Part shown: in pieces, positions 1-5,960 of the stretch
How the letters are laid out: each line of letters starts with the position of its first letter
How positions within the stretch are numbered: the stretch's first letter is position 1
Assembly: GCA_003221375.1 (NCBI GenBank)
Contig: QHRI01000018.1
Location: forward strand, 1 to 6,613
Direction of reading: 5' to 3'
DNA length: 6,613 nt
From: Verrucomicrobiota bacterium
GTDB lineage: Bacteria > Verrucomicrobiota > Verrucomicrobiia > Chthoniobacterales > UBA10450
Program-made: the position numbers and the translations under genes
The notes under the pieces: generated by a model
Database searches by the model: none
What the model saw: the letters and a program-made list of their open reading frames with translations, nothing else
Told to the model about the DNA's origin: nothing

Positions 1-516
1 CTTGCATCGAAACCGCCAGCCAGTGCGGCTCCTTCGAGCTCGCCGACGCCCAAGGCACCTGCAGCGGCAGGTCCCAGCACGGGTATCGCTTCGCCTTCAC
101 CAGGGGCGCCCGCTGCGGCAGCTGCAAGTCCGGGGGCACCACCTTCTGCTGGACCGCCTTGGCCCGAGCAGACTGCGGGCCTCCCACCAATGTATTCCGC
201 TGCATGGCATCATGTGCATCTTTATTCGCCGCGCAGTATCAATCTTGACTCAAACATGCCGTCCTACCGTTTTCTCTACCAATCTCGCCGTATTAGTGAC
301 GCGCGTTCATCGGATGCTTTGCCACTTACCGGTTCCGACACGCCGCCGGAGGGCTGGGAAATTATTCCCACGTATGATGCGAAATGTCTTGTGGCTTACA
401 TGATGGCGCTTAATCAATCGCATGCTTTGAAAGACGTCAGGTCAGCCGGTGCGGCACCAACGGCATCGCCGGCGGCTTCGCCTCCGCCTGCCCCTGGAGG
501 ACAACCAGCAAAATGA
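1..516 (+). CDS. ccoO: C-terminal part of cbb3-type cytochrome oxidase subunit II (CcoO-like cytochrome c), 5' end outside window
   Basis: Frame 1 is open from the first base to a TGA at 514-516 (171 residues visible). Residues about 69-90 read WHHVHLYSPRSI...SNMPSYRFLY. This is the region of CcoO that follows the haem site and carries the axial methionine (M86 here). Residues 125-136 (YDAKCLVAYMMA) match the usual final helix. The CXXCH haem motif would lie upstream of the window. CcoO is the membrane-anchored monohaem subunit that passes electrons to the CcoN haem-copper core in the periplasm. The first ~55 visible residues are a Pro/Ala/Ser-rich low-complexity stretch, which is unusual inside this domain, and the last ~23 are again Pro/Ala-rich. 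The gene overlaps the next cytochrome gene by 4 bases. The family call is firm; the symbol is by homology from memory. Confidence 0.8.
   Translation, partial: LASKPPASAAPSSSPTPKAPAAAGPSTGIASPSPGAPAAAAASPGAPPSAGPPWPEQTAGLPPMYSAAWHHVHLYSPRSINLDSNMPSYRFLYQSRRISDARSSDALPLTGSDTPPEGWEIIPTYDAKCLVAYMMALNQSHALKDVRSAGAAPTASPAASPPPAPGGQPAK
495..501 (+). promoter_or_regulatory. Shine-Dalgarno site for the monohaem cytochrome c gene
   Basis: TGGAGGA lies inside the end of the upstream ccoO-like gene. Its GGAGG core (496-500) is 12 bases before the ATG at 513. Together with the ATGA stop/start overlap this supports translational coupling and fixes the start. Confidence 0.65.
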
Positions 517-1283
517 ACGAGAGCGCACCAACACCAGAGCCGCCTTCTGGCCAGGGGATGGATTACAGCGAAATCGCTGATGTGCAGGACGTTCATGCCG
601 CGGTGCAGCGCGAAAAGCGTGAGCCACGTGTGGGCCGCGAGCCTCTTTCCATCTGGTTGATCGCAGTGTACGGACTTGCCGTATTTTTTGGTGGCGCATA
701 TCTCGGCCGCTACTCGGGAAATTTTAGCGGTGAAGCGCTTGACCCGTACGGAGGCGAAATGCCCACGATGAAAAAAGTTACCGGACCGCAGGGCGCTGAA
801 CAAGCTGCGGAACTTTCGCCGCACGATCGCGGCAAGAAGGTTTTCGCGGCCAATTGCCAGACGTGTCACCAGGCGAACGGTCTCGGGGTGGCGGGTCAGT
901 ATCCGCCGTTGGCAGGATCGGAGTTTACCACCGGCGGCTCACACCGAATGGCGATGATCGTGCTCAAAGGCTTACAGGGCCCAGTAAAAGTAAAAGGCCA
1001 GCAATATGGCACCGCCGTTATGCAGCCGTGGGACAAGACATTGACCGATCAAAAACTTGCGGACGTTATCACCTACGAGCGAAGCGAGTGGGGGAATAAC
1101 GCGACTCCCGTTACCGCCGAGCAAATTGCCGCGTTACGCAAGGAACTCGCGACTCATCCAAACTCATTCACCGAACCCGAGCTCCTTGCGGTTCCAGACG
1201 AAGATCTTCCTGGCGGTGCTCCCGCGGGTGCTGCACCTGCCAAAGCTGCAAAACCAGGCGAGCCACCGAAACCGCAAGGCTAG
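513..1283 (+). CDS. Membrane-anchored monohaem cytochrome c, CcoP-like subunit of the oxidase operon
   Basis: This 256-residue protein has a soluble N-terminus (1-44), one predicted membrane segment (about 46-65, IWLIAVYGLAVFFGGAYLG) and a class I cytochrome c domain (about 104-195). The haem site is CQTCH at 115-119. The likely axial methionine is M170 in GTAVMQPW, and ITYERSEWGN (187-196) is the typical closing helix. The topology suggests an N-terminal anchor with the haem in the periplasm. The tail (about 233-256) is Ala/Pro/Lys-rich and probably disordered. The 4-base overlap with the ccoO-like gene implies one operon and a role as electron donor or third subunit of that oxidase. Proteobacterial CcoP carries two haems; only one CXXCH is present here, so it is CcoP-like in position and anchor but not a standard CcoP. 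A dedicated electron-shuttle cytochrome is the alternative. Confidence 0.85.
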   Translation: MNESAPTPEPPSGQGMDYSEIADVQDVHAAVQREKREPRVGREPLSIWLIAVYGLAVFFGGAYLGRYSGNFSGEALDPYGGEMPTMKKVTGPQGAEQAAELSPHDRGKKVFAANCQTCHQANGLGVAGQYPPLAGSEFTTGGSHRMAMIVLKGLQGPVKVKGQQYGTAVMQPWDKTLTDQKLADVITYERSEWGNNATPVTAEQIAALRKELATHPNSFTEPELLAVPDEDLPGGAPAGAAPAKAAKPGEPPKPQG

Positions 1284-1296
1284 CGCGCAGCTAGCC
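1278..1296 (+). terminator. Hairpin at the end of the cytochrome operon
   Basis: GGCTAGC (1278-1284) and GCTAGCC (1290-1296) form a perfect 7-bp stem with a 5-base loop. The stop codon TAG (1281-1283) lies within the stem. No T-run follows, so it is a weak candidate for an intrinsic terminator; it could instead stabilise the 3' end of the mRNA. It lies between convergent genes and is palindromic, so it could act in both directions. Confidence 0.45.
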
Positions 1297-1303
1297 CGTC
1301 AGT

Positions 1304-1356
1304 GTGCGGGCGTCCCGCGTGAGAGGCCAGTCCGGCTCGGACTTTCGGCGTCACGC
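1304..1356. repeat. Two further palindromes in the convergent intergenic region
   Basis: GCGGG (1306-1310) pairs with CCCGC (1314-1318) around a 3-base loop, with two wobble pairs extending it to 1304-1320. Next, AGTCCG (1329-1334) pairs with CGGACT (1338-1343) around GCT, and an outer GCGTGA (1317-1322) pairs with TCACGC (1351-1356), giving a nested imperfect palindrome. With the hairpin at 1278-1296 this fills nearly all the space between the convergent stop codons. It may be a bidirectional terminator or a dispersed palindromic repeat; the sequence alone cannot decide. Confidence 0.5.
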
Positions 1357-1367
1357 TTGGAATGCGC

Positions 1368-1793
1368 CTAGCCTTCTCGATTGGGCGTGCCGAGAATGTG
1401 ACTCTTCGGCGGCATCATTACGTTGTCGAAGTTTTGGGTGAACATCGCGGCTGCAAAAAACGCGACGGCGCGCAATGTTTCCTTGCCGACATTGACCAGG
1501 TCGTGTCTTACCGGCGTTGGAATGGCAAAAACACTTCCGGCACCGACATGGTAGGTGCTGCCATCTTCCATGTGCAATTCACCGGTACCGGCGATGATGT
1601 ACTGCGTTTCTTCGGTAGCGTCGGTGTGCCAGCCAAGCCGTTTCCCAGGCTCAATCTCGTAAACTATCGTGGAAGACGCGGTTGTGCCGTGGCCGCCAAA
1701 CACGGCGAAAGCGCCAGCCCAATGAACTGACTGATCATCATCGGCCCAAACCTCAGTGCGCTTAAGTTTGTCGGATGCAACGACTGGATTCAT
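1368..1793 (-). CDS. Small single-domain cupin protein
   Basis: This 141-residue protein is probably cytoplasmic, with no signal peptide or membrane segment. The cupin beta-barrel motifs are clear. Motif 1 is GKRLGWHTDATEETQYIIAGTGE (split here as G50 to E72), with H56, D58, and E61 or E62 in the metal-binding positions. An HTD replaces the usual HXH, so one histidine ligand is missing or replaced. Motif 2 is GSVFAIPTPVRHDLVN, with H97 and N101. The length fits the one-domain cupin_2 group. Such proteins range from metal enzymes to ligand sensors, and the substrate cannot be named. The gene follows the FAD/Fe-S gene by 77 bases on the same strand and could be co-transcribed. No convincing Shine-Dalgarno lies close to the ATG; an AGGAAGG is about 20 bases upstream, which is too far. 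The ATG at 1793 is the only in-frame start that keeps the domain. Confidence 0.8.
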   Translation of the reverse strand: MNPVVASDKLKRTEVWADDDQSVHWAGAFAVFGGHGTTASSTIVYEIEPGKRLGWHTDATEETQYIIAGTGELHMEDGSTYHVGAGSVFAIPTPVRHDLVNVGKETLRAVAFFAAAMFTQNFDNVMMPPKSHILGTPNREG

Positions 1794-1870
1794 GCGGCCG
1801 AGGCTAGAGACTGCCTTCCTACAGTCAATAACAGAAAGGCTTCCGGAACATTGCAGCCACCGTCCTACGG

Positions 1871-4849
1871 CTACGAAAGGGCTTCGGCGAGCACTTCAGC
1901 CATGTGCTTTGGTCGGATATTTGTGAGGTCGCTGATCTGATGCCGGCAACTTGTCCCGGAGGCGATGATTTGTGTCTCGCGCCCTTGATTCTCGATCTTG
2001 TCGATCAAATCCTGGGCCACCTGGATGGAGAGATCGTATTTCTCGGCGAGCGTGCCGAACGCGCCTGCCATTCCGCAGCATGCGGTATCGAGCACGGTCG
2101 CTTTCCTCCCGGGCAAACGTTCTGCGAGTCTTCGCATAAAAGCAGGATTCATGATCGATTTGGCGTGGCAATGCGGGTGAATCGCAATTGTCGCGGAGCG
2201 CTTATTGAAATGAAGGGCCTCCGGTTCTTGCACCAATAGGTCATCCACAAATTTTTCGAATAAAAAACAGCGGTCCGCTATCTCTTCTACACTTTCGATT
2301 CTTAGCTCGCGATAATCTTCTACGAACATCGACCAGCACGACGGCTCCAGGAAGAGAATCGGCGGTGCAGATGGTTGAGAGTTGATAGTTGAGAGTTGAG
2401 AGATGTTGTGCTTACCGAGCTTTGATACGGCGTCGAGATTTCCCTGACTAAAGGCTGGTCGCCCACAGCAGCGCCGGTTCTTTGCGAGGAAAACTTCGAA
2501 ACCCAGAACTCGCAGCACTTTGACCGCGGCAATCCCGATATGCGGCTCGTGGTAGCGCACAAACGTATCGTCCCAAAGAATCACGGGGCCGCGCTTGTAG
2601 CCCCGGGCGTTGACCGCGGCGCCGGGGTCAGCGCCCCCGGCTACAGCGTACTTCACAAACCACTTATCGAATCGCTCGCTCGCGTATTGCGGCAGCGAAC
2701 GCCTGGCAGAGAGTCCGAGTGTTTTCTCCATCGCGACACGGATAGGCCGGTAATTGAGAATGCGGTTTGCCAGTGACGGCGCCACACAGCCGATTTTGCC
2801 TAACAAATCGACGTTGCTGAACAGTCGTTCGCGCAAAGGCAACCCATCGCGCTGAAATCGCGCATGCATCAACTCCGCCTTGAGCAGCGCGAGATTCACG
2901 TTGGACGGGCATTCAGGTGTGCACCCTTTGCAAGAGAGGCAATTGCTCAGGGCGGCGTCCAATTCGGCCGAACGCAATGGATCATGTCCATCCACGCGCA
3001 GTTCCAAGGCGGCACGGATTGTGTTGGCGCGACCACGCGTGGACATGACTTCCTCGTGGGTGGCCATGAATGTTGGGCACATGACACCGGTCCTTTTAAG
3101 GCAACCTCCGCAGCCGTTACATTGCTCCAGGTTGCCTATGAACGAACGATCTTTGAATGCGAACGCGAGCATGGGCTCGAATGGGAGCTCCAGCGGTCGT
3201 GTGAAGTTTTCTCGCAGATGATTGTCGATTCTATGTGGCTGTAGCAGCCTCGCTGTGTCGAGGCTCTCGTCGCGCGATCCCGTGCACGGCGACGCAGTGC
3301 CGTGGCTGCACTCGAAGATTTTTCCCGGATTGAAAATGTTTGTCGGATCGAACATTCGCTTGATCTCGCGCATTACACCGAGAAGCTCATCGCCGAGTTG
3401 CTCCTGCATGTATTCCGTGCGCGCGATACCGACTCCGTGCTCGGCGGAAAGCGAGCCCCTAAAATCGCGCACCAACGCGGAGGTTTGATCTGCAACCTGC
3501 CGAAACTTTTTTAGGTCGGTTGGACTGTGCAGATCGAGCACCGGTCGGACATGCAAAAGTCCGCTGGCAGCGTGACCATAGTAACTCGCCTCCAGCCCGA
3601 GTGGTTTCATGATCGATTGTAATCCGTGCACGTATTCAGGCAGCTGTGCTGGACGAACGGCGGCGTCTTCGATAAACGCGACCGGCTTCGCCCCCCCGAT
3701 GCCGCCGGTTAAAAGTGAGAGGCCAGATTTGCGCACAGACCAAACCAGATTCATTTGCGCAGGTTCCGTGAGAATCTTTGTGCGCAGGCCGATTCTTCTC
3801 GATTGTAAAGTCGATAATCGTTCGGCGACGTCATCATAGAATTCAACGATCAGAATCGATTCGCACGGCTCTGTATCGACCTCGAGCAAGTCGCGGGCCG
3901 CCTGAAAATGGAGCTGACCTTTGGTTTGATCGAACAAAGGACGATCGATGTGCTCAATGGCGGCGGGTTTAAGATCGAGAAGCTCAACGGTGGCCTGCAT
4001 CGCTTCGTCCACCGAGGAAAAAAAGATCAAGCCCAGGCCTTTGCCAGCCGGCAGCGGCGAAATTTTGAGTTCGGCGGAGAAAATCGCGGCCAGCGTTCCT
4101 TCGCTGCCCGCGAAAATATTTGTGAGGTCATTTGGTGCATTCAGGAACCTTTCAATGCCGTAGCCTGGCCAGCGTTTTATCAGTCCCGGCGGCCAGCGCT
4201 CTGCCATCTCCGTCCTTCGTGCTTGAATGAGGTTTTCGATTCTAGCACGCTCGGCAGCGAGCGATTCATGCATACGTCCGATTTTTTCGATGCGCCCATC
4301 GGCCATCACCGCCTCGAGCGAAAGAACATGACAGGCCGTTGTACCGTAAATCGGGCAACGCGCCCCCGAGGAATTGTTCGCGATCATTCCACCAAGTGTC
4401 GCTCGTGAGCTAGTTGCTACGTCCGGGCCAAAACAAAATCCGTGAGGCCTTAGAAAATCGTTGAGCTGATCGAGGACAACGCCTGCGCCGACACGGATGC
4501 TGCGTTTTTCGAGATCAAGGTCCGTGATCTGGCGGTTGTACCGTGAAAACTCGACGATCAAACCTTCGCCGATCGCATTGCCCACCAGACTCGTGCCGGC
4601 GCCGCGCGGTGTAACGGAAACGCCTGCGTCAGCGGCTGCGCGAATGACTGCGCTTGCCTGCCGGGCGTCTTTGGGAAACGCCACTCCGATTGGTTCGATC
4701 TGATAAATCGAAGCATCAGTCGCGTAGAGCTGTCGCGTCAGGTTATCAAAGCGAACATCGCAACCGGTTTGCCTGATTTTCCTTTCCTGCGCGGAAGTCA
4801 TTCGTCGAAGACAAATGTTAACCCGCAGCTTGGCGCGAGCGAATGGCAA
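1871..4849 (-). CDS. FAD-linked oxidase / Fe-S two-part dehydrogenase (YdiJ / D-lactate or D-2-hydroxyacid dehydrogenase type)
   Basis: This 992-residue protein fuses a flavin dehydrogenase to an iron-sulfur/CCG electron-transfer half, the layout of E. coli YdiJ. Domains: FAD-binding type 4 (about 51-260) with PRGAGTSLVGNAIG at 81-94; FAD-oxidase C-terminal domain (about 265-512) with GHAASGLLHVRP (425-436), SAEHGVG (468-474) and FNPGKIF (506-512); two 4Fe-4S motifs, C577/C580/C583/C591-P and C637/C640/C643/C647-P; then two CCG domains with CCG at 794-796 and 924-926. It probably oxidises a D-2-hydroxyacid at the inner membrane face and passes electrons to the respiratory chain; the exact substrate is unknown. 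It starts 25 bases after dinB ends. Neither M1 (4849) nor M17 (4801) has a clear Shine-Dalgarno; M17 may be the true start because residues 1-16 are basic and look non-conserved. Oddly, three repeat-like segments are translated in frame (about 513-537, 734-753 and 817-826), each described separately. The reading frame is intact throughout. Confidence 0.9.
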   Translation of the reverse strand: MPFARAKLRVNICLRRMTSAQERKIRQTGCDVRFDNLTRQLYATDASIYQIEPIGVAFPKDARQASAVIRAAADAGVSVTPRGAGTSLVGNAIGEGLIVEFSRYNRQITDLDLEKRSIRVGAGVVLDQLNDFLRPHGFCFGPDVATSSRATLGGMIANNSSGARCPIYGTTACHVLSLEAVMADGRIEKIGRMHESLAAERARIENLIQARRTEMAERWPPGLIKRWPGYGIERFLNAPNDLTNIFAGSEGTLAAIFSAELKISPLPAGKGLGLIFFSSVDEAMQATVELLDLKPAAIEHIDRPLFDQTKGQLHFQAARDLLEVDTEPCESILIVEFYDDVAERLSTLQSRRIGLRTKILTEPAQMNLVWSVRKSGLSLLTGGIGGAKPVAFIEDAAVRPAQLPEYVHGLQSIMKPLGLEASYYGHAASGLLHVRPVLDLHSPTDLKKFRQVADQTSALVRDFRGSLSAEHGVGIARTEYMQEQLGDELLGVMREIKRMFDPTNIFNPGKIFECSHGTASPCTGSRDESLDTARLLQPHRIDNHLRENFTRPLELPFEPMLAFAFKDRSFIGNLEQCNGCGGCLKRTGVMCPTFMATHEEVMSTRGRANTIRAALELRVDGHDPLRSAELDAALSNCLSCKGCTPECPSNVNLALLKAELMHARFQRDGLPLRERLFSNVDLLGKIGCVAPSLANRILNYRPIRVAMEKTLGLSARRSLPQYASERFDKWFVKYAVAGGADPGAAVNARGYKRGPVILWDDTFVRYHEPHIGIAAVKVLRVLGFEVFLAKNRRCCGRPAFSQGNLDAVSKLGKHNISQLSTINSQPSAPPILFLEPSCWSMFVEDYRELRIESVEEIADRCFLFEKFVDDLLVQEPEALHFNKRSATIAIHPHCHAKSIMNPAFMRRLAERLPGRKATVLDTACCGMAGAFGTLAEKYDLSIQVAQDLIDKIENQGRETQIIASGTSCRHQISDLTNIRPKHMAEVLAEALS
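2374..2401. repeat. Tandem heptamer array inside the FAD/Fe-S gene
   Basis: Four head-to-tail 7-base units, GTTGAGA, GTTGATA, GTTGAGA, GTTGAGA, are seen on the plus strand. On the coding strand they read TCTCAAC repeats and encode most of ISQLSTINSQPS (residues about 816-827). Three units make 21 bases, so the peptide pattern cycles every seven residues (SQLSTIN, SQ...). I recall similar 'SQLSTINSQLSTIN' peptides as frequent in verrucomicrobial proteins, but could not check. It sits in the loop between CCGRP (794-798) and EPSC (835-838) of the first CCG domain. Confidence 0.85.
2592..2648. repeat. 57-bp near-perfect palindrome translated in frame within the FAD/Fe-S gene
   Basis: TGTAGCC (2596-2602) pairs with GGCTACA (2639-2645). 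After a 2-base mismatch, 2605-2615 pair with 2626-2636 (11 pairs, one G-T), then after one mismatch 2617-2618 pair with 2623-2624, leaving a 4-base loop. Outside, CGC (2592-2594) pairs with GCG (2646-2648) past a single bulged T. The whole is 57 bases, exactly 19 codons. It encodes roughly residues 734-753 (AVAGGADPGAAVNARGYK core), a Gly/Ala-rich stretch just before the first CCG domain. Confidence 0.85.
3241..3311. repeat. Two-hairpin element with terminal inverted repeats, translated in frame in the FAD/Fe-S gene
   Basis: Ends: GTAGCAGCC (3241-3249) and GGCTGCAC (3304-3311) are inverted repeats with one bulged A. Inside are two hairpins. AGCCTCG (3246-3252) and CGAGGCT (3259-3265) pair perfectly around CTGTGT; CACGGC (3285-3290) and GCCGTG (3299-3304) pair perfectly around an 8-base loop. 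It encodes residues about 513-537, exactly between the end of the FAD-oxidase domain (FNPGKIF) and the segment leading to the first 4Fe-4S motif. The left end shares TGTAGC (3240-3245) with the palindrome at 2592-2648. Confidence 0.75.
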
Positions 4850-4873
4850 TTCGGCACGCCCGGCGGTCGCGCC

Positions 4874-5932
4874 CTACCACAGATCCATCTGCGTGCTTTC
4901 CTGCGTGGTTTCTGCAAAGCGGACGCCAGCGCCAATGAGGCGGACCGGTTTTCCAGTACGACGAAATGCTTCATCGAGAAGAGCGCGGAAATCTGGTAAC
5001 GTAGGTGCGAGTCCAGCGCGCTCGGCAGTGGTTCGGGTGAAATCGTTGAACTTCAATTTCACGAATATTTTTGTGATATCGCGAGTTGATTCCTTTTGCG
5101 CGAGATCAGCCATCAAATCCTGGAAGAGTTCCTCGAGCTTTTCTTCACACTGTTCCAGAGTCGTCAGATCAACGGCAAATGTTTCCTCAGTGCTTAGCGA
5201 CTTGCGGGGGCGGTCCGGTTCGACCGGCCGGTCGTCGATGCCCCGGCAAAGATCGTAGAGATCGAGACCGAATTTGCCGAAAAGATCGACGAGCTCGGGA
5301 CGTGAGAAGCGTTGCAAATCGCCACACGTTTTTACGCCGAGCTCTTCAAGTTTTCGCTCGCTCTTCTCGCCGATTCCCCAGATCTGGCGAACCGGCAAAT
5401 CTTTCATGAAGCCCAGCACCTCTTCTGCTTTCACTTCAAATTGGCCGTTTGGCTTGTTCATTTCGCTGGCGATCTTCGCGATCAATTTATTGGGTCCAAT
5501 TCCAGCAGAGGAGGTCAGTTTCGTTTCCCGAAAGATTGTTCCGCGGATGACTTGGGCCAGCGGCCCCGGCGCGCCGGCGTGCGCGGTGACATCGAGATAA
5601 GCTTCGTCGAGCGACAAGGGCTCGATCAGGGACGTGAACCGATACAAAATTCCGCGAATGGCTGCAGCTTCGCGACGATAAACGTCGAACCGTGTCGGTA
5701 GCACGATCAGATTCGGGCAACGTTGCAGCGCCATGAACGTCGGCATTGCCGAACGCACTCCAAATTTTCGCGCTTCATAATTACAGGTTGTCAATACGCC
5801 GCGTCGATCGCGCGCACCTCCCACGGCTACCGGCTTACCGCGCAATGAAGGCCGGTCGCGGATCTCAACTGCGGCATAGAAACAGTCCATGTCGAGATGA
5901 ATGATGGAACGTGGTTGCTTCTCGACTTTCAC
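4874..5932 (-). CDS. dinB: DNA polymerase IV (Y-family translesion polymerase)
   Basis: From the GTG at 5932 the protein has 352 residues, the usual Pol IV length. The start of the family reads IIHLDMDCFYAAVE, with catalytic D14 and the steric-gate position at Y19. SLDEAY holds D109 and E110, which complete the metal site. Then come a helix-hairpin-helix region (about 179-206, LPVRQIWGIGEKSERKL), the little-finger domain (about 244-340, from KSLSTEETF), and a C-terminal QMDLW (348-352) that matches the sliding-clamp-binding consensus. It copies past DNA lesions with low fidelity at stalled forks. The frame stays open upstream to an ATG at 6139, but that extension is antisense to the phosphatase gene and crosses the octamer repeats, so the GTG is preferred although no clear Shine-Dalgarno precedes it. 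No LexA-type operator was recognised. It is followed closely by the FAD/Fe-S gene, suggesting one transcript. Confidence 0.92.
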   Translation of the reverse strand: MKVEKQPRSIIHLDMDCFYAAVEIRDRPSLRGKPVAVGGARDRRGVLTTCNYEARKFGVRSAMPTFMALQRCPNLIVLPTRFDVYRREAAAIRGILYRFTSLIEPLSLDEAYLDVTAHAGAPGPLAQVIRGTIFRETKLTSSAGIGPNKLIAKIASEMNKPNGQFEVKAEEVLGFMKDLPVRQIWGIGEKSERKLEELGVKTCGDLQRFSRPELVDLFGKFGLDLYDLCRGIDDRPVEPDRPRKSLSTEETFAVDLTTLEQCEEKLEELFQDLMADLAQKESTRDITKIFVKLKFNDFTRTTAERAGLAPTLPDFRALLDEAFRRTGKPVRLIGAGVRFAETTQESTQMDLW

Positions 5933-5960
5933 AGGCGAAATCTGGCACAAGAGGCAAAGC

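Noticed and set aside
2..403. Arg-rich reading frame on the plus strand
   Set aside because: It overlaps the CcoO-like gene in another frame; the Arg/Pro bias is the out-of-frame reading of the Pro/Ala-rich segment.
414..869. 151-codon minus-strand frame opposite the cytochrome gene
   Set aside because: It is antisense to two well-supported genes, with no recognisable domain.
1362..1730. 122-codon plus-strand frame opposite the cupin
   Set aside because: It is an antisense shadow of a gene with clear cupin motifs.
1823..1828. TTGACT on the minus strand as a -35 box for the cupin
   Set aside because: No acceptable -10 box lies at 16-18 bases, and verrucomicrobial promoters are poorly defined.
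3908..4408. 166-codon plus-strand frame opposite the FAD domain
   Set aside because: It is antisense to the conserved FAD-binding region and has no recognisable motif.
5221..5234. Perfect 14-bp palindrome CGACCGGCCGGTCG in dinB
   Set aside because: It encodes DRPVE in a conserved Pol IV stretch (GIDDRPVEPDRP), so ordinary coding constraint explains it.
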